Assembly (NCBI GenBank): GCA_023488685.1
Contig: JAMDDR010000373.1
Location: 1-45,862 of the forward strand
Direction: 5' to 3'
Source of the DNA: Chloroflexota bacterium
GTDB taxonomy: Bacteria > Chloroflexota > Anaerolineae > J036 > Brachytrichaceae
Length of the DNA: 45,862 nt
This document shows, piece by piece, positions 8,520 to 16,673 of this stretch. A program made the position numbers and the translations under genes. The notes below the pieces were generated by a model, which was not told the origin of the DNA, did no database searches, and saw only the letters and a list, made by a program, of their open reading frames with translations. Numbering within the stretch: the first letter of the stretch is position 1; the number at the start of each line of letters is the position of its first letter.

Positions 8520-9776
8520 CTAGCGGCCGATTTGGCTCGCGGCTTTGGACAGCCGAGCAGGGTCGCGCAGCACGAACAATACCAGCAGCGTGCCAATCAA
8601 AAGAATCATTGCATTTGCAAAAAACGGCCCGGTGCGATACTGATCATACAACCATCCCATCACCAATGGTCCCACGACACGTCCCGCCGACATTCCCAGG
8701 GTATATAAACCGAAACCAATACCACGCTGTTTCCCACCAGTCATATCGGCTACCAGCGCCTGTTCAGCGGGAACGGCTGCGGAATAACAAACGGCTTCTA
8801 CTGTGGCAAAGGCCATCAAGGGAAACAGGGCAGTAATAAAGGGAATGACCGCAGAAAATGCGCCGCTGACGAGCAAACCGATGGCGATTGGGGGTTTTCG
8901 TCCCAGGCGATCTGCGAAGATGCCCATTTTTGACGGCAGGAATCCCCACACAATGGACGCGGGAAGATAAGCCAGCGCGATCATGCTGACATCCTGTGTG
9001 ATGTGATCCTGGATGAATTTCAGGATGAATGGCGCTATACCCGATGACGACGCACTTGTGAGTCCCACGATCGCCATGAGCACATACAACTGAGGGTTTA
9101 TTTTGTTATGGTTGATCGTCGCGATCTTCTCTTCCGTATGTTGAACCAGATTATATGTCTCAACCAACATAAAACCGGCAATGATCAAGGCGACCAGAGC
9201 AGAGACCGCATACAGCACGAACATCAGCGACCAGGCGGTCGGTGTCACCCGTAATTGACCTTGTGGGTTAAAACCAGTCAAAAATAGTATCGGGATTGCC
9301 AGGAGACCGCCATAGAGTCCTCCCTGGTATTGAGCTTGCTCCGTGCCGCCAAAGCTACCACCGCGCCCCTCAGCCGCGGTTAAGTCCGCTGTCATGGCAT
9401 ACGCCGATAACAGCATGGTGCCCAGACCAAACCCCTGTGTCGTACTGGCGATGAGCAGCATGATGACACTGCGTGAAGCCGCAAACAACACCATGGAAAT
9501 GGCTAGGATGGCGATGCCGACGAGCAAGAACAGCTTACGCCCGTACAAGTCCAGCGCTCGACCGATAATTGGACGCGCAACGGCAGTCATCAATGCGCCA
9601 ATGGCATAGAGCTGCCCAACCTCAAATCCGCTTGCGCCAATCTCAGTTGAATAGATCGGTAGGCCGGCAGTGAGAATCACGACTGAGAATGACGCTAGAG
9701 AAACCACCACCTGCAACTGTCGGAGCATCCGCTGCGCAGAGAAAGTATGATTGGATGGACCTTCGAGAAATAACAT
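8520..9776 (-). CDS. MFS transporter
   Basis: A 418-residue protein with about 12 hydrophobic segments in two halves. The loop-2/3 signature of the major facilitator superfamily is visible in two forms: GRALDLYGRKLFLLVG in the N-half and GIFADRLGRKPPIAIG in the C-half. The motif GPLVMGWLYD near the C-terminus resembles the motif-C/antiporter region of drug-efflux members, so export is plausible, but the substrate is unknown. The frame is open for 19 more codons upstream. I use ATG 9776 because a TAGAAT -10 element lies 8 bases before it, suggesting a leaderless or nearly leaderless mRNA. The gene is divergent from the lipoprotein gene and lies upstream of the deacetylase. Confidence 0.85.
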   Translation of the reverse strand: MLFLEGPSNHTFSAQRMLRQLQVVVSLASFSVVILTAGLPIYSTEIGASGFEVGQLYAIGALMTAVARPIIGRALDLYGRKLFLLVGIAILAISMVLFAASRSVIMLLIASTTQGFGLGTMLLSAYAMTADLTAAEGRGGSFGGTEQAQYQGGLYGGLLAIPILFLTGFNPQGQLRVTPTAWSLMFVLYAVSALVALIIAGFMLVETYNLVQHTEEKIATINHNKINPQLYVLMAIVGLTSASSSGIAPFILKFIQDHITQDVSMIALAYLPASIVWGFLPSKMGIFADRLGRKPPIAIGLLVSGAFSAVIPFITALFPLMAFATVEAVCYSAAVPAEQALVADMTGGKQRGIGFGLYTLGMSAGRVVGPLVMGWLYDQYRTGPFFANAMILLIGTLLVLFVLRDPARLSKAASQIGR

Positions 9777-9784
9777 ACGCGCCG

Positions 9785-9790
9785 ATTCTA
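9785..9790 (-). promoter_or_regulatory. -10 element of the MFS gene, directly before its start codon
   Basis: On the minus strand TAGAAT is followed by 8 bases and then ATG 9776. Initiation about 7 bases past the element would leave 0-3 leader bases. No good -35 is visible, so confidence is limited. Confidence 0.4.
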
Positions 9791-9836
9791 CATGATGGGT
9801 TTGGACCAGCGTTCTCACCACAATCGATTGCACCTA

Positions 9837-9850
9837 TATAATGGCCCTCG
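9837..9850 (+). promoter_or_regulatory. TATAAT overlapping the annotated start of the Ig/NBR1 lipoprotein gene
   Basis: A perfect TATAAT at 9837-9842 overlaps the ATG at 9841. Transcription from it would begin near 9849-9850, exactly at an in-frame GTG (codon 4). The true start may therefore be GTG 9850 on a leaderless mRNA. The -35 region is poor. Confidence 0.4.
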
Positions 9851-10644
9851 TGCTGCGACAAACCATCATCGTCCTTCTTACGATTATTCTTACATTCGCC
9901 ACGGCTTGTGGCGCGCCATCATCCAAACTAAAACCGGTGGTCGCTATCATTTCCCCACCGGACGGCGCGCAATTCGCACCGGGCGAACAGATCAGCTTAC
10001 GTGTGGCCGCCGCTTCGAGCAATCAGATCGCGCGTGTGGAATTGCACACCGGCGGTGCGTTGGTGGCCGTTCAAACCAATTCTGCGCCATCTGAAACCTT
10101 CTCGGCAGTGCTCGAGTTCACACCCTCACAAGCAGGCGAAATCTCTTTAACGGTGACGGCAATCGACGCAAGCGGGGAAAGCAGTGACCCGGTCAATCTC
10201 ACCATCGTTATCGGAACACCTCGGTCAATTCTCTCGCCGGATGAACCAACATCAGGTGACACATCCGCGAATACCTCTGGCACCCCGAACACTCAAGCCC
10301 AGCAGAACAACTGCAAACTGAGCGCCACCTTCATAGAGGACGTAACCATACCCGATAATACGCTCGTCAATCCAGGATCGGCTCTAATCAAGACCTGGCG
10401 CTTGCGCAATACCAGTGAATGCAACTGGGAGACGGGTTATCAGTTAACATATATCGAAGGTGAACAGTTGGGGGGGCCCGATAGTGTTACAGTAGCTCCA
10501 ACGGTCCGGGATGCTGCCGTAGACATCAGTGTGCCGTTTACAGCACCTTCGAGCAGCGGGGTTTACACCAGCACCTGGCGAATGCGGGCGCCTGACGGGA
10601 CCACGTTCGGCAACCGGGTATTCATGGTGATCCGGGTGCCTTGA
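9841..10644 (+). CDS. Lipoprotein with Ig-like and NBR1-type Ig-like domains
   Basis: A 267-residue surface lipoprotein. A hydrophobic signal segment ends at Cys23 (FATAC). Residues about 33-125 form an Ig-like beta domain beginning VVAIISPPDGAQF, followed by a Ser/Thr/Pro-rich linker (127-156). Residues 158-267 match the NBR1 ('four-tryptophan') Ig-like domain, with conserved KTWRLRN (W186), CNWETGY (W196) and STWRMRAPDG (W246). In bacteria these domains occur on exported proteins and are taken to bind proteins or glycans; function here is unknown. ATG 9841 overlaps a TATAAT, so GTG 9850 may be the real start. A MoxR ATPase gene follows 25 bases downstream. Confidence 0.75.
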   Translation: MALVLRQTIIVLLTIILTFATACGAPSSKLKPVVAIISPPDGAQFAPGEQISLRVAAASSNQIARVELHTGGALVAVQTNSAPSETFSAVLEFTPSQAGEISLTVTAIDASGESSDPVNLTIVIGTPRSILSPDEPTSGDTSANTSGTPNTQAQQNNCKLSATFIEDVTIPDNTLVNPGSALIKTWRLRNTSECNWETGYQLTYIEGEQLGGPDSVTVAPTVRDAAVDISVPFTAPSSSGVYTSTWRMRAPDGTTFGNRVFMVIRVP

Positions 10645-10669
10645 AGAGATGAATGAGGGGGTCAATTTG

Positions 10670-11680
10670 ATGGCAGAGTCTGCACAAGTGACTGCACAGG
10701 CTGCAATGACGCCGGAGTATTTCTGTGAGGTCGCGCGGCGTATTGAAGAGCAAGTGTCGCGCGCAATCATTGGTCAGGGCGACATCATCCGCCATACGCT
10801 CATTGCCATTATCACCGGAGGGCACGTACTGCTGGAAGGTTTGCCTGGGCTGGGCAAGACATCACTCGTACGCGCATTCTCGGATGTGCTCAGCCTGCAC
10901 TTCTCGCGCATTCAATTCACGCCTGATCTGATGCCGGCGGATATCGTAGGCACTGACATCCTGGAAGAGCAGGAAAGTGGCAAACGTGTCTTCCGATTCC
11001 AGGCAGGTCCGGTGTTCGCCAACCTGATCCTGGCCGATGAAATAAACCGTGCCACGCCCAAGACACAGTCTGCGTTGCTGGAAGCCATGCAAGAGCGCAC
11101 CGTGACCGTGTTAGGCCGCACCTACCGCGTAGAACCGCCATTTTTCGTGCTTGCCACACAGAACCCCATCGAGCTTGAGGGCACATACCCCCTCCCGGAA
11201 GCTCAGGTAGACCGCTTCTTGTTTAAACTGAACGTGGGCTTTCCGAGCACCGACGAGCTGGCGACCATCATCGAGCAGACCACCGGGGAGAAACAATTGC
11301 GCGCGCAGCGTGTCGCCGACAGTAAGACGCTTCTGGCGATGAGCACCTTCGTCAGACAGGTGCCGGCAGCTTCTCAGATCATGCGTTACGCGGCAGCGCT
11401 CATAGCGGCCACACACCCAGAGAGCGAAACAGCTCCCGCCGAGATAAAAAAGTACGTGCGCTTTGGCAGCAGCCCGCGTGGCGCCCAGGCGTTGCTCCTG
11501 GGTGGGCGCGCACTGGCACTTCTGAATGGGCGTTTTAACGTCGCGATTGACGACTTGCGCGCGTTGGCGCCAGCGGCACTACGCCATCGCATCCTCTTGA
11601 ACTTCGAAGGCCAGGCGGAGGGTGCTCGTACGGATGACCTGGTGCGCACCGTGTTACAGTACGTCAAAATACCTGCCTGA
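10670..11680 (+). CDS. MoxR family AAA+ ATPase
   Basis: A 336-residue AAA+ ATPase of the MoxR/RavA group, which act as chaperones that mature or activate partner proteins, often those with VWA domains. Walker A GLPGLGKT is at 57-64, Walker B LILADEINRA starts at 118, and sensor/arginine-finger regions include LATQNPIELEGTYPLPEAQVDRF (shown here only as the family's sensor-1 and finger region). A C-terminal lid domain with FGSSPRGAQALL follows. ATG 10670 is preferred over ATG 10649 because GAGGGGG (10655-10661) sits 8 bases before it. It follows the NBR1 lipoprotein by 25 bases. The usual DUF58/VWA partner gene is absent. Confidence 0.88.
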   Translation: MAESAQVTAQAAMTPEYFCEVARRIEEQVSRAIIGQGDIIRHTLIAIITGGHVLLEGLPGLGKTSLVRAFSDVLSLHFSRIQFTPDLMPADIVGTDILEEQESGKRVFRFQAGPVFANLILADEINRATPKTQSALLEAMQERTVTVLGRTYRVEPPFFVLATQNPIELEGTYPLPEAQVDRFLFKLNVGFPSTDELATIIEQTTGEKQLRAQRVADSKTLLAMSTFVRQVPAASQIMRYAAALIAATHPESETAPAEIKKYVRFGSSPRGAQALLLGGRALALLNGRFNVAIDDLRALAPAALRHRILLNFEGQAEGARTDDLVRTVLQYVKIPA

Positions 11681-11721
11681 CTCAGGGATAACACCCTGCG
11701 AACCCGTCGGTACCATACGTC

Positions 11722-11736
11722 TATAATCGATTTCCG
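11722..11736 (+). promoter_or_regulatory. -10 element directly before the GTG start of the TPR/propeller gene
   Basis: A perfect TATAAT (11722-11727) is followed by 8 bases and then GTG 11736. Initiation would fall at 11734-11736, so the mRNA would have no leader or a leader of one or two bases. No Shine-Dalgarno sequence is visible and the -35 region is weak. Confidence 0.5.
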
Positions 11737-13541
11737 TGTCAGAAGCAAACAACGCTGGCGAATCGCCGCAATATTCCAACGATCAATCACTAGAACAAAC
11801 ACAATTGTCGCTACTGGTGCAGGAACAGCCTGAGGGGCATTCCTTCCGTCAGCGGACATGGCGAAGGCGGCTGCTTGGAGGACTCGTTTTCGTCCTGTTC
11901 TTGTGCCTGCTCGGCGCAATCGTCGCCGCGTCCGGGTACATTGGCGCCCGAGCCGGCAGCGAGGAACTGAAGGCTCGCAGCACTGCTACTACAAACGCTC
12001 AACTGATTCAATGGTTCCAGAACGGATTGGACCTGATGAATCAGGGAAACTACGCGCGCGCCGAAGCAAACTTCGAGGCCATCCTGCAGCATCAGCCTGA
12101 TAACAACGGTGTGCTCGATCTGCTTGCGACGGCAATTGTGGGACAGACACCAACAGCCCTCCCCCCCACGGCCACACCGACACCCATCATTACGGATAAA
12201 AATGAGCTGCTCTCCCGTATGAAGGACGCATATGCGCGCCAGGATTGGGACACGGTCATCAATATGGCTAATCAGTTGCGCGCGCTGGACAGCAGTTTTG
12301 AGCGGGTGACTGTGGACGAGATGCGCTATCAGGCGTTGGTTACACGCGGACTACTACGCCTGGATGAGGGAGATGTCGAAGCGGGTTTGTACGACCTGGA
12401 CATGGCAGCCGCGATACAGGAACTGGACGCTCAAACGGAATCGCAGCGGCAAATGGCAGCGCTCTATCAGAATGCACTGTACTACTTCGGGGCGGATTGG
12501 GATAAGACTATCACGCTGCTCAAGCAGGTATATGCGCTTTCGCCCGGTTACCGTGATGTGGCAAACAAGTTGTTCGAGGCTTATGAGCGCACAGGCGACG
12601 CCTACGCGGCCATGCTCGATTGGTGCCCAGCCGAGGCGCGCTATACGGAAGCGGTCGGAGTCTTTTCTAGCACCATGCTGGACCAGAAGCGTATCGATGC
12701 CCAGCAGAAGTGTTTGACAGCTACCCCCGTGGGCATGAGTGGCACACTCAGCGTACAAGGTGTTCCGGGTATGGTGGGTCAATTGATTTTTGCTGCGGTT
12801 GATACAACCAGTGGTGCATACCAATTACACGCATATGACAGCAGCAGTTCACAAGTAAGCACAATCGAGACTGGCGGCAGCCAGCCTGCTTACCAACGCT
12901 ATGCGAACGTGACAGCATTCACCCTGGGTGGCACAGTGCACGGTCTGTATAGCAATGGCATGGTTGGAACACTGGGCAACACAGGGGGTGCCTGGCCAAG
13001 TGTCTCACCGGATGGCACACGCTTTGCATACTCGGTCTACCAGGACGGTAATTGGAACATCTACATAGCGTCTGTGGATGGTTCCGGCGCGCCCGTCATC
13101 ATCACACAAGGCACGTATCCTGTGTGGGGACCCACCGGGCGAATCGCGTTCCAGGGTTGTATCAATGGACAGTGTGGCATACACACGATCAATCCCGATC
13201 AGACCAGCGACATCCAACGTCTGACGACATCAGCCGGGGATACCAGTATTCAATGGTCACCGCAGGGAGACGAACTGGTGTATATGACCAACTTCACCGG
13301 CAACTGGGAAATATTCGCGGTTTCCATGGGTGGACAGTTCCGCCAGCTCACGAACGGGACAGGCACTTCGGCCGCCCCTACATGGTCCCCCGACGGAGCA
13401 CGTGTCGCATTCGAATCAAATCGTGATGGAAACTGGGGCATCTACGTCATGAACAAGGATGGTAGTGACGTGCGCAAGCTGATAGATTTGGGGCCGAATC
13501 ACTCGACATGGCAGACAGATCGTCTTGCCTGGACGCCGTAA
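11736..13541 (+). CDS. Membrane-anchored TPR and TolB-like beta-propeller protein
   Basis: A 601-residue protein with GTG start. A basic segment TWRRR (41-45) precedes a single membrane helix (about 46-70), giving a short cytoplasmic N-terminus and a large external part. Residues about 85-330 are alpha-helical with tetratricopeptide-like repeats (for example ALFEAYERT-type and NYARAEANFEAILQHQPDN) and a Thr/Pro linker PTALPPTATPTP. Residues about 335-601 hold WD40-like PD40 repeats: WPSVSPDGTRFAYS, IQWSPQGDELVYM and PTWSPDGARVAFES, each followed by an NW-[NEG]-I strand. Such propellers bind proteins or envelope polymers. The specific role is unknown. It follows moxR by 55 bases and has its own -10 element. 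Confidence 0.8.
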   Translation: MSEANNAGESPQYSNDQSLEQTQLSLLVQEQPEGHSFRQRTWRRRLLGGLVFVLFLCLLGAIVAASGYIGARAGSEELKARSTATTNAQLIQWFQNGLDLMNQGNYARAEANFEAILQHQPDNNGVLDLLATAIVGQTPTALPPTATPTPIITDKNELLSRMKDAYARQDWDTVINMANQLRALDSSFERVTVDEMRYQALVTRGLLRLDEGDVEAGLYDLDMAAAIQELDAQTESQRQMAALYQNALYYFGADWDKTITLLKQVYALSPGYRDVANKLFEAYERTGDAYAAMLDWCPAEARYTEAVGVFSSTMLDQKRIDAQQKCLTATPVGMSGTLSVQGVPGMVGQLIFAAVDTTSGAYQLHAYDSSSSQVSTIETGGSQPAYQRYANVTAFTLGGTVHGLYSNGMVGTLGNTGGAWPSVSPDGTRFAYSVYQDGNWNIYIASVDGSGAPVIITQGTYPVWGPTGRIAFQGCINGQCGIHTINPDQTSDIQRLTTSAGDTSIQWSPQGDELVYMTNFTGNWEIFAVSMGGQFRQLTNGTGTSAAPTWSPDGARVAFESNRDGNWGIYVMNKDGSDVRKLIDLGPNHSTWQTDRLAWTP

Positions 13542-13616
13542 ACGAAACACCTAAATCAGCCTTCGCAAGGTTCCGCATCAGCGCACGCGACATCGACATA
13601 ATCCTGGCGTTATCCC

Positions 13617-14831
13617 TTAGTCCTTGACATCGAAGTCCATAGGCACCAGTTGGATCCAGGTATTGCCCGGCTTAAGAGCAATGGACTTTCCGTTGGCATC
13701 ACTCAGCGCAAAGGAGTACAGCTCAAAATCGCGCTGCCAGGTCCCATCGATCACGCGACCATCTCGATATACCTTTAGTGGCCCTTGCCCCCAAAGCTGT
13801 ATCTGGATGGATAGTGAGCCAGTGGTATCCTCCTGGATGGATGTATTCACATGAGGGGCATACACCACCAGCACATTGCTTGCGGTAAGGGGTTTCCCAG
13901 TCACCGCGTCCGTATGGGGGAACCCCCTGATGGAGCGTGCCCATGAACCCATCGCCACATCATAATCCCACGTCACCGTACCAGATGTATATGGCAGATC
14001 GACAGACGTCACGACCTTGCCGGCGCGCACCTCAGCACCATCGAACGTCCAGGTGTGGAATTCCGAGCGCTTGTTGCGTCCGCGCTCGTCAAGTTCCTTC
14101 CACACGTTCAGCGTGTTGGCAAATAGATTGTGTGGCATCGACCGGTCGGCGGTGCGGAACATTGGCAGATCGCAACCATATTCCGACATGCACTCGTAAG
14201 GGCCAAAATCACTGATGATCGCGACGCCGTCCCGTGGATCACTGCTGTCCTTGTCAAACAGGTACTCTGACGAACGCAAGATGGGCTTTACCCCAGGACT
14301 GGTGCCCGAGCACGTCAACGCCGAGCCAAAGATGACCGGCAACTCGATGTCAATCAGGCGACAACTGCGCACCGATCCCACCTGTTCGGGTGAATTGGTC
14401 AGGAATAGCGCGCTGAAACGCGTAATACCGCCTTCGGCGTAGTGTTCAACCACAACATCGGCCTGAGCCAGGCCATGTTGAGGACGCACCTCTGATGTAT
14501 TGGCCACTTTGATTAAAAGAGGGCGGCGATTCAACAGGGCAGTATCACTCACCACCAGGCCAGTGAATGGGTTGACGTTTTCGGGTAACGCTGTCGGAAC
14601 GGCGCTGGTTGCCGTCGCAGCCGGCGTTGGCACCACGGTTGCAGTCGGTGGGACAGGCGTTGGGGTCGACGTGGGAGCAAAGATCGTCACTGCAGGCACA
14701 AACGTCGTCGTTGGCTCGGGCGTATCTGTGCTGACCAGGGTTGGGGTTGAGTCGCTACATGCAGAAAACAGTAGAATGACGGTCACCAGTGCACAAGAGA
14801 TGGCGAGCGCTCGCGATGGTTGCCTTGACAA
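13617..14831 (-). CDS. DUF3048 domain lipoprotein (YerB-like)
   Basis: A lipoprotein of about 404 residues with a signal peptide ending LLFSAC, a Thr/Pro-rich spacer (TPTPVPPTATVVPTP) and a DUF3048 domain. The domain is recognised by NPFTGLVVS, RPLLIKVANT, EVRPQHGLAQADVVVEHYAE, GGITRFSALF and GSVRSCRLIDIELP. DUF3048 proteins such as Bacillus YerB are extracytoplasmic and of uncertain function. The open frame begins at TTG 14843, but TTG 14831 has GGAGG (14841-14837) five bases upstream and is a better start. The gene is divergent from the glycosyltransferase gene and convergent with the TPR/propeller gene. Confidence 0.85.
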   Translation of the reverse strand: MSRQPSRALAISCALVTVILLFSACSDSTPTLVSTDTPEPTTTFVPAVTIFAPTSTPTPVPPTATVVPTPAATATSAVPTALPENVNPFTGLVVSDTALLNRRPLLIKVANTSEVRPQHGLAQADVVVEHYAEGGITRFSALFLTNSPEQVGSVRSCRLIDIELPVIFGSALTCSGTSPGVKPILRSSEYLFDKDSSDPRDGVAIISDFGPYECMSEYGCDLPMFRTADRSMPHNLFANTLNVWKELDERGRNKRSEFHTWTFDGAEVRAGKVVTSVDLPYTSGTVTWDYDVAMGSWARSIRGFPHTDAVTGKPLTASNVLVVYAPHVNTSIQEDTTGSLSIQIQLWGQGPLKVYRDGRVIDGTWQRDFELYSFALSDANGKSIALKPGNTWIQLVPMDFDVKD

Positions 14832-14911
14832 GGTATCCTCCAAGCAGATGCGTTGATTGACGCAAGCATTATATTAAATTTCGAACCACGCGAGAAAACC
14901 TCATTTCCAAT

Positions 14912-14950
14912 CCAAATGACACTTCCAAATGACACTTCCAAATGACACTC
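14912..14950. repeat. Three tandem copies of a 13-bp unit containing an ATG
   Basis: CCAAATGACACTT occurs at 14912-14924 and 14925-14937, and with one change (final C) at 14938-14950. Each copy contains an ATG; because 13 is not a multiple of 3 the three ATGs lie in different frames, and only the third (14942) opens the glycosyltransferase frame. Confidence 0.9.
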
Positions 14951-16552
14951 TGGAACAAAGCACAACGTGTATACCATCCACGGATCAGTTGTAGTAGCAG
15001 CCGATGTGTGTTGTCCTGCATATTATTGCTGGCACTCGCGGTGCGCGTTTATCTACTGATCGGCCCGCTCAACCCCATAGAAAGCGATGAAGCTGTGGTT
15101 GGGCTGATCGCACAACGCATCCTGCACGGAGAACGTCCTTTCTTTGAGGCCGGATTCCTGCAGCACGGGTTTCTCGAAGCGTACCTTACTGCCCCGTTGT
15201 TTGCTGCTTTCGGTATGAACCGGCTCACGTTGCGGCTTGTGCCACTTGGCTTTTCGTTGTTATTCATCCTCGCGGTCTACTGGCTGGGGCAAGCGTTGTA
15301 TGGACGAAGGGCCGGTTTACTCAGCGCACTATACGTAGCTGTACCTCCATCAATGCTGACCATATGGGGACTGAAGGCAGGTGCAGGTTATATCGACGTA
15401 CTTACACTCGGTACACTGTCCCTGGCGCTCACAATTCACTCTATGCGCCACAAAGCCAACGCGACGAGATGGGCTGCCATTTGGGTGTTGATTTTGATCG
15501 GGGTGTGGGTGCACTTGATCGCAGGATTCTACGCACTGGTCATTGGGTTGGCGATGGCTTATTGGGTGATCCGGCGGCTCCAACAGCGTTACGGCGCAGT
15601 CGTTATCGCGGTACTGACCAGCGCGTTGCTGGCCCCAACGCTTATCCTTGCTACCGTGTTCGGCTCACAGCTAACCACAGCGCTCCCTGGATTAGCCTTT
15701 GTCGAATCGGCAACAGAATTCCGTCTGAACCTGGTCAGCACCATCAAGACTGCTATGCCGATCATGGCCGGCGTTTTACAGCCCAGCGCGTCGGAGAGCT
15801 TATTCAGCCAACAGTTGGCAGGAAGACAAGGAATCATTCAGGCCTGCGTCTGGATCTGTGTCACCTTGTGTGCAGTCGTTCTATGGGCAAACCGGCGTGT
15901 GTTGACGAGAGCCAGTGGTATGCTGTGTGTGCTTGTCCTGATCACGGCAACAGCTTTCTGCCTGTTTCGACTCAATTTCATCGTGCACGAACCCCGTTAT
16001 CTGCTGCCCTTGTATACCGCGATCCCTTTGGCGGCATATGCGCTCGTGGAGTCGTGGGACAAGAGTTCCAGAGTCGGAGGCACTGCACAAGCCAGGCCGT
16101 GGCTTACGACAGGTGTTACTGCAGCCATTTTGATACTTAACCTGTACAGTAACGTTGCCATCAAACCAGCGCTCAACCTGCCAAGCCTGTCAGGCTACAC
16201 GCTGGCAGACAACCAAGCACTGGTTGAGTGGTTTGACCGTCGAGACATTCACCATGTTTACACCGACTACTGGATCGGGTACTGGCTCGCGTTCGAGAGC
16301 CAGGGGCGTGTCGTACCGTATATCATCGGTCCGAACAACACCATCGGCTGGAACCGCCATATCCCATATGCGGTCGCCGTTGAAGAATCAACCGACCCGG
16401 CTTATGTTTTCCTCGCCGATTCACCGGAGGAACAGGCTTTTGCCCAGCACCTGGGCGCACACGGCATCACGCATAGACTCGACCATGTCCTCATCTATAC
16501 GATTTACTGGGAACTAAGCGCGCATGTGCATTTCCCGGTTGACAACCGATAA
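14942..16552 (+). CDS. GT39/PMT-type membrane glycosyltransferase
   Basis: A 536-residue protein with about ten hydrophobic segments and a soluble C-terminal part. After the first helix it has PIESDEAVVGLIAQRI (positions about 40-55), the acidic first-loop motif of GT-C glycosyltransferases of the PMT/ArnT group, followed by GFLQHGFLEAYLTAPLF. These enzymes transfer sugars from a lipid-phosphate donor outside the membrane; acceptor and sugar are unknown. The N-terminus is uncertain: the ATG lies inside a 13-bp tandem repeat and no Shine-Dalgarno sequence is seen. The hydrophobic core starts near residue 22. Confidence 0.75.
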   Translation: MTLWNKAQRVYHPRISCSSSRCVLSCILLLALAVRVYLLIGPLNPIESDEAVVGLIAQRILHGERPFFEAGFLQHGFLEAYLTAPLFAAFGMNRLTLRLVPLGFSLLFILAVYWLGQALYGRRAGLLSALYVAVPPSMLTIWGLKAGAGYIDVLTLGTLSLALTIHSMRHKANATRWAAIWVLILIGVWVHLIAGFYALVIGLAMAYWVIRRLQQRYGAVVIAVLTSALLAPTLILATVFGSQLTTALPGLAFVESATEFRLNLVSTIKTAMPIMAGVLQPSASESLFSQQLAGRQGIIQACVWICVTLCAVVLWANRRVLTRASGMLCVLVLITATAFCLFRLNFIVHEPRYLLPLYTAIPLAAYALVESWDKSSRVGGTAQARPWLTTGVTAAILILNLYSNVAIKPALNLPSLSGYTLADNQALVEWFDRRDIHHVYTDYWIGYWLAFESQGRVVPYIIGPNNTIGWNRHIPYAVAVEESTDPAYVFLADSPEEQAFAQHLGAHGITHRLDHVLIYTIYWELSAHVHFPVDNR

Positions 16553-16564
16553 GCGTGCGACAAA

Positions 16565-16602
16565 GCGGACCCCTCGGCGCTGATACAGCCCGAAGGGTTC
16601 GC
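16565..16602. terminator. Imperfect hairpin between convergent genes
   Basis: GCGGACCCCTCGG can pair with CCGAAGGGTTCGC (with one mismatch and one G-T pair) around a loop of about 12 bases. It lies between the ends of the glycosyltransferase (+) and LysM-PA14 (-) genes and could end both transcripts. There is no clear T run. Confidence 0.45.
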
Positions 16603-16673
16603 TCAATCTTGCCGAGTGTTTGACGTTGCGGTGCGTTCTCGCCACCGCAGACGCGCGCAAGTGGCTTGAGTGG

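Noticed and set aside
14912..14950. CRISPR-like repeat
   Set aside because: The 13-bp units are directly adjacent with no spacers and only three copies; no cas genes are in the window.
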